Assembly (NCBI GenBank): GCA_016926755.1
Contig: JAFGNZ010000183.1
Coordinates: 1 to 54,734 of the forward strand
Source of the DNA: Myxococcaceae bacterium
GTDB taxonomy: Bacteria; Myxococcota; Myxococcia; Myxococcales; Myxococcaceae
DNA length: 54,734 nt
Direction of reading: 5' to 3'
Positions 33,801 to 41,808 of this stretch are shown in pieces. Within the stretch, counting starts at the first letter, position 1, and the number at the start of each line of letters is the position of its first letter. The notes under the pieces are model-generated. The model did no database searches. It saw only the letters and a program-made list of their open reading frames with translations, and was not told where the DNA came from. The position numbers were made by a program, and so were the translations under genes.

Positions 33801-34287
33801 CCTGGAGGTTGTCCTTGCGGCTGGAGCGCAGCTCCTCGTGCTCGTACGCGAACAGGCCGGCCCAGGCGCGGGTGAAGAAGGCCTTCGCCTGCTCCTCGAG
33901 GCCAATCTCGGGATCGACCGGGAACCACTCGTCCTGTCGCGCGGGGTGGTAGGCGATCGTCATCGGCTCCTCGCGCGTGCGCCACCGGGGCTCGAGGATG
34001 AGCGGGAAGAGGCCCGCCAGCTTCCGTGTCTCGGCCCCGCTCTGGACCCGCCGGAAGTCCAGCTCGAGCCGCACCCGCTCCAGCCGGATGCCACGTGGGA
34101 GCTGGAAGTACGCCAGCTCGCGGACGGGGAGCTCGCCGATGATGGTGCGGAGATCGTCCACCAGGTTGCGCTGCAGCTTGACCGAGCTCTTGCCCGAGCG
34201 GCTGCGGGTATACGGGCCGAGCGCGAGCGTGGTCCAGTGCAGGCCCCTGGGGCCCCGGAGTTGGTAGATGGCGATCGTGAGGTTCAT
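30823..34287 (-). CDS. Clp-like double AAA+ ATPase with PCRF-like C-terminus (second gene of triad)
   Basis: 1154 residues from the ATG at 34287, which overlaps the upstream stop (ATGA). The N-terminal domain is about 210 residues. AAA-1 has Walker A GPPGCGKRTLL (about 250) and a Walker B-like ILFVEDLHAFG (Glu-Asp instead of Asp-Glu). AAA-2 is canonical: GPTGTGKTELARALASYLYG (about 530), LVLLDEIEKAHP. After a helical stretch (about 820-940) comes a region resembling the PCRF domain of RF1/RF2: HVITLELFPLGQ, SLLARWLCDAYARGTRG, then VHIVLKQVGPGVRPFFEGEA followed by GLHVWQS (about 1035). The release-factor GGQ domain is absent. Together this suggests an unfoldase that may recognise a ribosomal or nascent-chain target; function is inferred. 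Confidence 0.85.
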   Translation of the reverse strand: MNLTIAIYQLRGPRGLHWTTLALGPYTRSRSGKSSVKLQRNLVDDLRTIIGELPVRELAYFQLPRGIRLERVRLELDFRRVQSGAETRKLAGLFPLILEPRWRTREEPMTIAYHPARQDEWFPVDPEIGLEEQAKAFFTRAWAGLFAYEHEELRSSRKDNLQAISFVARPKSLIDELGKKKGPWDDLELEDRPGKKKKSRGGKQVLNSLGTNLTLQAAEGSLDTGMPRSPYREQLQFLLGGERRTPVLLVGPPGCGKRTLLRRFVAEQLEAEDFRSHRNLDKVTEVWSVAGKRIIAGMSYVGDWEQRCLKLLEESRGGRRILFVEDLHAFGRIGRSRDSDANLALFFQGPLARGEIMLVGAVTPEQLQRLETDAPSFAALFTPLHVRPTSTDETLRMLLHESRELEGRHDVTWEPTLFPTLLEQAQSLFAGAALPGKALDLLRKLAADYSDQQELETGVLFDHLSRVTGLPDFLLHPNKRLEPSEVLAALSRKVMGQPEAVAVAADLIARIHAGLTDPRRPYGVYLFTGPTGTGKTELARALASYLYGDASRMVRLDMAEFQTPDAVARLTGDAWQPEGRLTRTIREQPFTLVLLDEIEKAHPALLNLLLQTFDEGRLTDASGETADFTHTVIVMTSNLGARQKQPVGIGEVDARSVALDSDRAVREFFPPELFNRIDQIVHFSPLSRESGEKVVEKELARLLARRGLSSRHIFVSTDDEVKRRIVAEAFDATLGARPLKRYLEEKVGHVLSEAIIRGPQALMRLFQLYTRDGRFEVQADALVPREPVPEGFALEPLLALPIAKLREKALEAREEVQRMRHSDSLGALSEQVRFHLARLQAGERDHAESLYTLDAMRLYLEEFAARLEALARAPEEEAREMIEVERFGVLERRTDTYRGSDGERVRIFDRRAFEPVKVVSREQMLDAVAEVAFLKRILRELARSDQHVITLELFPLGQWREGGASGSLLARWLCDAYARGTRGEIERFAVRFPGGALTSGGPRELPALLQWNMEPVHIVLKQVGPGVRPFFEGEAGLHVWQSTGRLPEIVKVRVHGESAPEPLELLTLHDAKLQAFHKARQEGATPLPENPEAAVPVVRAYRVEPPARPGAVAPMELDDYLLSYSGTHRVRAPAEALPALWRLRMTQNPTDGSA

Positions 34288-37200
34288 CGCTTCGCCTCCC
34301 GGAGCGTGTCCAGCTCGAAGGAGAAGCTGGCCTCGCGGTCGAGGCCGCCGGTGCGCTCGGCGTGGGCGAGGTGCTCGAGCAGGACGAACTCGAGGTCCGG
34401 GAAGTAGTCCTGCTCCTCCAGCTCGAGCTCGCGCGCGTCCTCGCACAGCGAGAGCTTCCCCTCGGGGAGGTGGCTGCGCACGGCCGGCATCAAGCGGAGC
34501 TGCTTGATCATGGGCGGTGGCGGCGGGCTGATGACCGGCAGGGAGAGCTCCTTGTCGGACAGGTGGCTGCGCATCGCGACCGGCCTGACGGTGAGCAGGG
34601 TGGGCGGCTCCTTCTCGTCCGCGCCGGCATTCTGGAAGCGATGCAGCCCGGCCTCGAGCGCCAGGAAGACGCCGGCGTTGGGGCCGTGGATCGACAGCAG
34701 CACCTCGTGGAAGGTGCGCTCGGGATTGGCGAGGGCCCGCTTCAGCTCCTCCATGCCGAGCAGCTCACCCCACTTGCGCTTGCGATCGCTGCTCTTGCTG
34801 ATCAGCGCCGGGCGGCCCTCGACGACCCAGCGGCGCCGCGGCGCGTCCTCGAGCAGGGGGAGGAGCCAGCGTTCGAAGCCACGCATCCCGGGAGGTTCCT
34901 GGAGGAGCAGCGTGATGTCATCCCGCCGCGGCTGGAGCGCGAGCAGCAACGCGGGCAGGTGTCGGCACAGGGTTTGGAGCTGTTCGCCGGCGTCCTCGAC
35001 GAAGGGCTCCACGTCCTGTTGCTCGAACAGGGCCATCAGCGCCAGCTCCTCGGCCGCCACCAGCGCGCCGCGCAGCTGCTGCGCCTGCGCCCAGAGCCCA
35101 TCGAGCCGGTGGTGCTCACCCCTCAGGCTCGCTACCGAGGCAGCGCCGGGCCCGCGCTCATCGCGATCGCCCTGGGAGAGCTGGGCCACCAGGAAGCCGA
35201 GCTGCTCTTCGAGCTGCACCACCGCGTCGAGCCGGAAGAGGGCGTCGATCTTCCGGCGCTGGGACTGTAGCTCCCGCACCCGCTCGAGCTGGTTGCGCGT
35301 CGCCTTCGGGCTGCTCTTGTGCAGCTGCACCGCGATCGCCCTGTCTCGCAGGGTGACTTCGAGGCGTGCGCCCTGTCCTTCGCGCCCCGCCGCGGAGAGG
35401 GCGCGCGCCAGGGGGACGACGAGCTGCTGGTCCAGGTGCCTGCGCATGGCGCGCGCGCCATAGGCCTCCTGGTAGCCGGAGGTGGCCAGGGCGGTGGTGG
35501 CCTCGGGCGGGAGCTCCAGCGTGATGCCGCGCTGGAGCAACCCCCGCCGCTGCCGCAGCTTCTCCACCCCCAGCCGGGCGACCTCCGCCACCTGCTCGGA
35601 GGTGAGCGCGTGGAAGGGGATGATCTGGTCGATGCGGTTGACGAACTCGGGCCGGAAGTGCCGGTGCACCTCGCGCAGGTAGTGGGTGGCCTCATCCGCC
35701 GCCGTCGCGCCGATGCCCAGCGGGGTGCGGCGGTGCGCCGCCCCGAGGTTGCTGGTCATGATGATGATGGCGTTGTGGAACCAGGCGGTGCGTCCGCGGG
35801 CGTCGGTGAGGCGCCCCTCGCCGCAGACCTGCAGGAGGAGATCGAAGACGGCGGGGTGGGCCTTCTCGAGCTCGTCGAGCAGCAGCACGCAGAAGGGCTG
35901 TTGGCGGATGCGCCGGGTGAGCTGGCCTTCGCCCTGCTCGTTGCCGCGGATGAGCCGGTCGGCGGCCCAGGCGTCCATGAACTCGCTCATGTCGAAGCGG
36001 AACATCCGGTCGGCCGAGCCGAAGAGGAAGGTGGCGAGCAGCCTCGCGAGCTCGGTCTTGCCCACGCCGGTGGGGCCGACGAAGAGGAACGTCGCCAGCG
36101 GCTTGCCCTGGGGCTGGAGCCCCGCCTTGACCATGCACAGCGTCTCCACCACGCGGCGCACGGCGAGCTCCTGGCCGATGAGCTGGCGGCGGAAGTTTGC
36201 CTCGACGTCCCCGGCGAGCAGCGAGCGATCCACGCGCAGCAGGAACTCGGGGACGCCGGTCTTCATGCTGAAGAGCGAGTAGACCCGCTCGCGGGTGAGC
36301 ACGGCGGCCTTGCCATCGGCGGTGCGCTCCTGCTGCACGCCCGCGCGCATCTCCTCGTAGAGGCGGAAGGCCTTGCCGGGCAGCGCGCGGCTGGGGAGGT
36401 AGCGCTCGGCCAGCTCCACCAGCGGCTCCACCGCATCGTCGGCCAGCGCCGGCCGCTGGGGCTCCCTCTGCCGCTGCCACGCCACGCGCCCCCGCAGGGC
36501 CTCGCACGTGGTCCGCGCGCCCAGCGGCTCCAGGCGCACCCTCGCGAGCGCGGCGAAGAGGCCCGGGTGCCGGCTCTCGAGCAGGTCGAGCGACTCGGGC
36601 AGCAGCTCGCCGAGGAAGCGGACCTTGCCCTCCTCGAGGAAGGGCTTCATGGCGCCGGGCAGATCGATGGACTCGGTGGAGTGCTGCGCGAGCAGCTCGC
36701 CCAGGTTCTCGAAGTAGAGGATGGCGCCGAGATCGTGCGCCGCGCGCATCACGCGCAGGACGCGCTCCTGCCACTGGCCGAAGCCGGACATGCCCGCGAT
36801 CAGCCGCGAGCCGCTCGTGGCATACACCCGCCGCTCCCGCCCGGCCCGCCGCTCCGCGCGCAGCCAGGCGTAGAGCAGCTCCGTCTTGCCCGAGAGCTCC
36901 GGGCCGACGAGCAGCACGCCCTGCCGCTTCGCGCCGCCGAGCAGGCTCGACAGGAGCGACAGCTCGGTATCGCGGCCGATGAGCGGGGGCCCGCGTTTGG
37001 CCTCCTCGCGCTCGTGGAGCAGGGTGGAGACGGAGAGGAGGACCTCATGGGCCTGGTCTCGTTGGAGCTTCTCCTGGAGCTTCTTCCGGGTCTGGCGTGC
37101 CTTCTCCCCGGCAAGGTCCTGGCGCCGGAGCTGGAGGTGCACGGTCTCCAGCGCCACCGACTTCGGGGGCAGCAGCCGCAGGTACTCGTGGGCGTTCGGC

Positions 37201-37640
37201 TCCCGCGCGGCCAGCAGCCGCTCCACGTCCGCGCGGACGAGCTCGAGCACGTCCTGGTTGCGGGCCACGTAGACGGTGTGATCGAGCGCGGGGACGAAGG
37301 CCCAGATCTCCTGCGGCAGGGGCACGATGACCGTGGCGAGCTCGAGCGTCTTCGGCTTGAAGAGGCGCTTGGGCAGGTCGGCGCGAGGCGCCAGCACCTC
37401 GATCATCTCGAGCCGCACCTTGGGGGGGAGGGCGAAGCGGGCGAGGATGTCGGGCTCCACGCGGGAGAGGTGCTCCTCCAGGAAGAGCCGTTGCTCGGCG
37501 AGGCAGGCCTCCTGGGTGGGCGCGTGGCTCGTCATCGCGGGCGCGGCGACGGGGAACGCCAGGTGGTCACCGTTCCAGAGCTGCTGGCAGAGGAGCGGGG
37601 TGGCGAAGGCGAGGGTCCCGGAGACGTCGGAGGCAGGCAT
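34284..37640 (-). CDS. Clp-like double AAA+ ATPase with PCRF-like C-terminus (first gene of triad)
   Basis: 1118 residues. The ATG at 37640 is preferred over the one at 37535 because the extra residues look like part of the N-terminal domain. AAA-1 carries Walker A GPELSGKTELL (about 246) and Walker B-like AILYFENLGELL, again lacking the Asp-Glu pair. AAA-2 is canonical: GPTGVGKTELARLLATFLFG (about 525), VLLLDELEKAHP, TSNLG. From about residue 800 a helical segment leads to a second PCRF-like region: DDITLLLQEPPGMRGFERWL, then FHEVLLSIHGPNAGVFLALE with AGLHRFQ (about 997), matching the EAGVHR strand-turn of release factors. A Pro-rich stretch follows. First of three coupled genes; 66 bases separate it from the lytic transglycosylase upstream. 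Confidence 0.85.
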   Translation of the reverse strand: MPASDVSGTLAFATPLLCQQLWNGDHLAFPVAAPAMTSHAPTQEACLAEQRLFLEEHLSRVEPDILARFALPPKVRLEMIEVLAPRADLPKRLFKPKTLELATVIVPLPQEIWAFVPALDHTVYVARNQDVLELVRADVERLLAAREPNAHEYLRLLPPKSVALETVHLQLRRQDLAGEKARQTRKKLQEKLQRDQAHEVLLSVSTLLHEREEAKRGPPLIGRDTELSLLSSLLGGAKRQGVLLVGPELSGKTELLYAWLRAERRAGRERRVYATSGSRLIAGMSGFGQWQERVLRVMRAAHDLGAILYFENLGELLAQHSTESIDLPGAMKPFLEEGKVRFLGELLPESLDLLESRHPGLFAALARVRLEPLGARTTCEALRGRVAWQRQREPQRPALADDAVEPLVELAERYLPSRALPGKAFRLYEEMRAGVQQERTADGKAAVLTRERVYSLFSMKTGVPEFLLRVDRSLLAGDVEANFRRQLIGQELAVRRVVETLCMVKAGLQPQGKPLATFLFVGPTGVGKTELARLLATFLFGSADRMFRFDMSEFMDAWAADRLIRGNEQGEGQLTRRIRQQPFCVLLLDELEKAHPAVFDLLLQVCGEGRLTDARGRTAWFHNAIIIMTSNLGAAHRRTPLGIGATAADEATHYLREVHRHFRPEFVNRIDQIIPFHALTSEQVAEVARLGVEKLRQRRGLLQRGITLELPPEATTALATSGYQEAYGARAMRRHLDQQLVVPLARALSAAGREGQGARLEVTLRDRAIAVQLHKSSPKATRNQLERVRELQSQRRKIDALFRLDAVVQLEEQLGFLVAQLSQGDRDERGPGAASVASLRGEHHRLDGLWAQAQQLRGALVAAEELALMALFEQQDVEPFVEDAGEQLQTLCRHLPALLLALQPRRDDITLLLQEPPGMRGFERWLLPLLEDAPRRRWVVEGRPALISKSSDRKRKWGELLGMEELKRALANPERTFHEVLLSIHGPNAGVFLALEAGLHRFQNAGADEKEPPTLLTVRPVAMRSHLSDKELSLPVISPPPPPMIKQLRLMPAVRSHLPEGKLSLCEDARELELEEQDYFPDLEFVLLEHLAHAERTGGLDREASFSFELDTLREAKR

Positions 37641-37706
37641 ACGGCCCGCATCCTATGACGCCACGCCCACCGGCGCGTCATGCTCCGCGCACGCAGGCGC
37701 GCGCGC

Positions 37707-39617
37707 TCAGGGAGCGCTCACCAGGAGCTGCTTGCCGGCGGGGATGTTGCGGTGGTCCTGGATGTTGTTCCACCGCTTGATGTCCTCGACGGTGACGCCG
37801 TAGCGCTGGGCCACGACCCAGAGCGTCTCGCCCGCGGCCAGCGTGTGCAGGGAGGCGCGGCTGCCCTGGGGCTTCGACGGCTCGAGGGTGGTGGCCACCA
37901 CGGTGCCCGCGCGCTCCTCCACCTGCGCGGGAGGGGTGCCCGGCCACACCTGGAGGACGGTGCCGATCCGCAGCCCGCGCTTGCGCCGCGGCAGATCGTT
38001 CCAGCTCCGCAGCTCCTCCACCGTCACGTGGAAGCGCTGGGCGATGGCCCACAGGCTGTCGCCCTCCTGCACGCCGTAGGTGACGCGCGTGCGGCCGTTG
38101 ATGATCTCGGTCTTGATGGGGCCGGTGGCCACCGGGGCCCGAGGCGTCCCCGCGGGGACCTCCTCCTCGGGGCGCAGCACCGTCACGCCGCTGCGGCGGG
38201 CCTGGGCCACCTTGCGCTCCAGCGCCGCGACGCCACGCTTCCCGGCGGGCACGGGGATGGCCAGCTCCGCGTTGACGCGCAGCGAGCGCGCGCTCTTGAG
38301 GCGGTTGAACGTGAGGATGGCCTCCGCCGCGCTGCCGTAGGCGAGGGCGATCTGCGAGAGCGTGTCCCCGCGCTTCACCTTGTGGATGCGGAAGGTGAGC
38401 CGCTCGTTTGGGGAGAGCTTCTTGAAGTTCTGCGCGAACTGCTCCGCGGTGCCCGTCGGCAGCCGGAGCAGGTACGGCTTCTTCTCGGTGGACGGAGGGG
38501 TGCACCAGCGCTTGAGCTCCGGGTTGAGCTCCTGCACCTCCTTGACGCTCACCCCCGCGGCGCGGGCGATGACGTCCAGGTCCGTGGCGTCCACCAGCTT
38601 CACCTCGTCGAAGGTCAGCGGCGGCTCGTACTGGAACTCCTCCTCGCGGAAGCCGAAGGCGCTGGGGTGCTTGGCGATGAGCGCCGCGGCGATCAGCTTG
38701 GGCACGTAGTGCTGCGTCTCCTTGGCGAAGCCGCGCTCCAGGGACAGCGCCCAGAAGTCCGAGGTGCCGTGCCGGTCCATCATCCGCCGCACGCGCCCGC
38801 CGCCGGTGTTGTAGCCGGCCCAGGCCAGGTACCAGTGGCCCAGCTCCGAGTAGAGCTGCTTGAGGTACTCCGCGGCGGCGTGGGTGGCCTTGACGGGATC
38901 CCTGCGCTCGTCCACCCAGAAGTCCTGGCGCAGCCCGTACTGCTTGCCCGTGCTGGAGATGAACTGCCAGGGCCCCGCGGCGTGCGCCCACGAGTAGGCA
39001 TGGGCGGAGAAGCCGCTCTCGATCATCGCCAGGTACACCGTGTCGCGCGGCAGCCCCTTCTCCTCGAGGATGGGCTGCATCACGGGCAGGTAGCGCGTGG
39101 AGCGGGACACCCACTTGCGGAACCACTTGCGGCCCGGTCCCCGGAAGAACTGGATGTACTGGGCCACCAGCGGCTGCATCTCCACGGGGATGTCGTACCG
39201 GTCGCGGATCTGCCCCACGTCGAAGCTGGCCAGATCCGTGATGAGGGGCAGCTCCGGCAGGGAGTCATCCTCCCGGAGGGTGGGCTCCTCCAGGGCGTCC
39301 AGCATCCTCACCCGCAGCGGGTTGGCCAGCCCCAGGCGGTGCAGCGACTGGAGCACCTCCGCGTTGGGCTTCGCCGTGGGATCCAGCGCCGCCCCCTCCA
39401 GCGCCCGCATCTCCTCGAGCTCGGCGGACTCGGACTCCACCTCCTCGTGGGCCTCGTCGGGGGCCTCCTCGCCCGCCGCGGCGCCGCCGAGCAGCTGCTT
39501 CGCGTCCTCGGCGCCCAGCAGCTGCATGCCCGCAGGCGGGGGCGGCATCGGCAGCTCCTCCTGGAGGGAGGGAGACGCACCGACGAGGGCGACCAGCATC
39601 AGGCTGAGAGACGGCAT
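37707..39617 (-). CDS. Membrane-bound lytic transglycosylase D-like with three LysM domains
   Basis: 636 residues from the ATG at 39617 with a short signal peptide (SLSLMLVALVGAS). The catalytic SLT domain (about residues 130-290) contains AMIESGFSAHAYSWAHAAGP with the catalytic Glu in IESG, then WQFISSTGKQYGL and AWAGYNTGGGRV. Three LysM modules follow (VKRGDTLSQIALAYG, VQEGDSLWAIAQRF, LAAGETLWVVAQRYG), which bind glycan strands. The architecture is that of MltD, which cleaves peptidoglycan to 1,6-anhydro products during wall remodelling. An acidic stretch of about 60 residues precedes the enzyme. A 107-base gap separates it from the cytochrome gene upstream. Confidence 0.92.
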   Translation of the reverse strand: MPSLSLMLVALVGASPSLQEELPMPPPPAGMQLLGAEDAKQLLGGAAAGEEAPDEAHEEVESESAELEEMRALEGAALDPTAKPNAEVLQSLHRLGLANPLRVRMLDALEEPTLREDDSLPELPLITDLASFDVGQIRDRYDIPVEMQPLVAQYIQFFRGPGRKWFRKWVSRSTRYLPVMQPILEEKGLPRDTVYLAMIESGFSAHAYSWAHAAGPWQFISSTGKQYGLRQDFWVDERRDPVKATHAAAEYLKQLYSELGHWYLAWAGYNTGGGRVRRMMDRHGTSDFWALSLERGFAKETQHYVPKLIAAALIAKHPSAFGFREEEFQYEPPLTFDEVKLVDATDLDVIARAAGVSVKEVQELNPELKRWCTPPSTEKKPYLLRLPTGTAEQFAQNFKKLSPNERLTFRIHKVKRGDTLSQIALAYGSAAEAILTFNRLKSARSLRVNAELAIPVPAGKRGVAALERKVAQARRSGVTVLRPEEEVPAGTPRAPVATGPIKTEIINGRTRVTYGVQEGDSLWAIAQRFHVTVEELRSWNDLPRRKRGLRIGTVLQVWPGTPPAQVEERAGTVVATTLEPSKPQGSRASLHTLAAGETLWVVAQRYGVTVEDIKRWNNIQDHRNIPAGKQLLVSAP

Positions 39618-39724
39618 GGAGACCCTGGGGGCGTAGGCCCGTGCGGCGGAAAGAGGCCCAAGTTTCCGCCATTTTCCTTGACAGTCAAACAAGCAAACCT
39701 GCCGCGCTGCTGGCCAGGCAGGCG

Positions 39725-41248
39725 TCAGGGGGGCCCGGCGGCGCGTGCGGCGTGGCCCGGCCCGAGGATCTTCGGCAGGTAGGTGGCGTAGTCGAAGTGG
39801 GGTGAGTTCTCCGGGTTGTGGCAGGTGACGCACAGCTCCCGCCCCGGGTTGAGGACGATGTTCTTCGGCGTCGGATCCTCGGCGTGGAGCGAGCCCGGGC
39901 CGTGGCAGCTCTCGCAGCCCACGTGCTCGCGGCCCTCCACCTTGTCCAGCCGGCAGACGCCGCCGGGCTGCTCGTAGCCGGTGACGTGGCAGCCCACGCA
40001 GTTGAGGTGGAGCTGCTTGCCCACCGCCGCCAGCGTCTCCCAGCCGTGGCTGTGCTTGGACTTCTCCCACACGGGGAAGGCCTCCTCGTGGCACTCCCGG
40101 CAGGCGCGGCTGCCCACGAAGGCGGCCTCGCCCTTCTTCGGCGCGGGGCAGTCCTGGCCGTGCTCCTTCGCCCAGGCGAGGTTCATCTTCCCCACGTCCG
40201 CGTCATACTTCACCACGATCGCCTTCACGTCCGGATCCTCCGGGAGGCTGGACTCCAGCGGGAGGAAGCGCAGCGTGAAGCTGTTGGCGCCCGTGGGGGC
40301 CACCGCGGGCTCCGTCAGCAGCTTCTGCTTGCGCGCCACCAGCTCCTCCAGCTTGGCCTGCCGGGCCTTCTTCAGCTGGGGATCGATGCCCGGCAGGTTG
40401 ATCTCCTTGTCCAGCAGCTCCATGCGCTGATCCAGCAGGGACACCTCGCGCTCCGTGTCCCCCTGGCCCTTCACCGGGGTGAAGCGCTTCTTCCCGGAGC
40501 CGTAGCTCAGGTCCACGCGCAGCAGCGAGCGGCCCTTGCTCTGCAGGCCCACCACGGGCACGGCGGCGCGCACCAGCTTGTTCTCCTCGGCGCTGAACTC
40601 GGAGGCGGAGTGGGTGGCCAGGAGCAGGTCCGCCTCCAGCCCTTGCGTGGCGGCCGCCTGCTGGGCCTGCTCCACCGTCCCGTGGAAGAGGGCCACCACG
40701 AAGTCCGCGCCCTCCTTGCGTGCCTGGGCGCTGGCCTGCGCGAGCTGCTGGGCATCCTGGGCGGACACCACGCCCACCTGGCGCGAGCCGGCCCGCAGCA
40801 GCTTCAAGCTCCCCGGAGCCAGCTCCGGGAGGCCCAGGCCCTGGCGGAAGCCCACGCCGCGCACGTCATCCAGCTCGCCCGTGGCCCGGGCGGCCAGCCC
40901 CATTCGCTTCATGGCCTCGGCGAGCGCCAGCGCCTTGCGCTCCTCCTGGGGCACCTGGGCCGGCGTGAGGGTGTGCTGGCCGAAGAGGCTGTCCCCGCCA
41001 TCGATATAGAGGACGGGCAGCGAGCCCTTGCGCGCCTCCAGCACCTGGAAGGCCGCGCGGGCGATGCCGCCCCGCATGTTCTCGCTGCAGCCGCAGGGGG
41101 CCAGGTAGCCGCGCGTGTCCGCGGAGAACAGGAGGAGGGCGCCGGAGGCTTCGGCCTGGGTTGGGGGCTCGGGGGCGGTGGGCTCCGCGCCGCGCTTGCA
41201 CCCCGCCAGCAGCACCACCAGCAGCGCCGGGAGCGTGAGCGCGCGCAT
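39725..41248 (-). CDS. UshA-like phosphoesterase domain fused to tetraheme cytochrome c lipoprotein
   Basis: 507 residues from an ATG at 41248 that shares its A with the response-regulator stop (TGATG). Lipobox LAGC (Cys 17). Residues about 40-270 resemble the metallophosphatase part of UshA/5'-nucleotidases (SADTRGYLAPCGCSENMRGG, VLYIDGGDSLFG), although the full metal-ligand set is not evident. A coiled coil (about 255-295) leads to a cytochrome region with four CxxCH haem sites: CRECH, CVGCH, CESCH and CVTCH. It is likely an envelope electron carrier. The phosphatase-like part may be structural only. Such UshA-cytochrome fusions occur in deltaproteobacteria, but function is unknown. Confidence 0.82.
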   Translation of the reverse strand: MRALTLPALLVVLLAGCKRGAEPTAPEPPTQAEASGALLLFSADTRGYLAPCGCSENMRGGIARAAFQVLEARKGSLPVLYIDGGDSLFGQHTLTPAQVPQEERKALALAEAMKRMGLAARATGELDDVRGVGFRQGLGLPELAPGSLKLLRAGSRQVGVVSAQDAQQLAQASAQARKEGADFVVALFHGTVEQAQQAAATQGLEADLLLATHSASEFSAEENKLVRAAVPVVGLQSKGRSLLRVDLSYGSGKKRFTPVKGQGDTEREVSLLDQRMELLDKEINLPGIDPQLKKARQAKLEELVARKQKLLTEPAVAPTGANSFTLRFLPLESSLPEDPDVKAIVVKYDADVGKMNLAWAKEHGQDCPAPKKGEAAFVGSRACRECHEEAFPVWEKSKHSHGWETLAAVGKQLHLNCVGCHVTGYEQPGGVCRLDKVEGREHVGCESCHGPGSLHAEDPTPKNIVLNPGRELCVTCHNPENSPHFDYATYLPKILGPGHAARAAGPP

Positions 41249-41631
41249 CACCAGAGGATGCTCTGCACCAGCTCGTCGATCTTCTCGCCCATCGCCTCCA
41301 GCCCGTTCACCTTGGACAGCGAGCCGTCGGCGCCCACCTGCTCGGCCAGCTTGGACAGCTCGTCGTCCGGGAGGCTGGAGAAGAGGATGATGGGGATGTC
41401 CTGCGTGTTGTACTCGTTCTTCAGCGTGCGGCAGATGTCCGTGCCCTTGGCCTCGGGCATGTGGATGTCGGTGAGGATGAGATCCGGCCGCCACGTTCGA
41501 AGCGTCTTCTCGAACTCCATCAGCGTCGAGGTGGCGACGACCTCGTAGCCGCGTGCCTCGAGGACGGCCTTCTCCATGGCGAGGGTGATCTCACTGTCGT
41601 CGATGAGGAGGATTTTTCGCTTCTCTTGCAC
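41248..41631 (-). CDS. Single-domain response regulator
   Basis: 127 residues, a receiver domain only. LLIDDSE gives the acidic pair (Asp 11 and Asp 12), LILTDIHMP the phospho-acceptor Asp 55, IILFSSLPDDE the Ser/Thr switch and GSLSKVNGL the conserved Lys. No DNA-binding output, so it acts through protein contacts in a relay. Its stop overlaps the start of the cytochrome lipoprotein gene by one base, implying coupled translation. The nearest histidine kinase in the window is 30 kb away. Confidence 0.92.
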   Translation of the reverse strand: MQEKRKILLIDDSEITLAMEKAVLEARGYEVVATSTLMEFEKTLRTWRPDLILTDIHMPEAKGTDICRTLKNEYNTQDIPIILFSSLPDDELSKLAEQVGADGSLSKVNGLEAMGEKIDELVQSILW

Positions 41632-41808
41632 GGCGACCTTCCCTTGGAGCCCCGTTCTAACTTATCCGCCTCCCGAGGTACCACGGCTTTCCGTCCGCCT
41701 GGTTGCCCGGCGAGCCCCTCCCCATGTCCACGGGCATACGGTCCGTTGCTTCCATTCTTCAATGATGGTTGCGGGCAAAGCCGGGACAAAGGAGTAAGGA
41801 AAGCGGTC

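Noticed and set aside
28494-37640. Type VI secretion ClpV assignment for the Clp-like proteins
   Set aside because: No other T6SS gene is in the window, and the N-terminal domain and PCRF-like C-terminus do not match ClpV.
35319-37658. A 779-codon plus-strand open frame opposite the first Clp-like gene
   Set aside because: Antisense shadow with His/Gln/Glu-rich low-complexity translation and no recognisable motif; the minus-strand AAA+ protein is clearly real.
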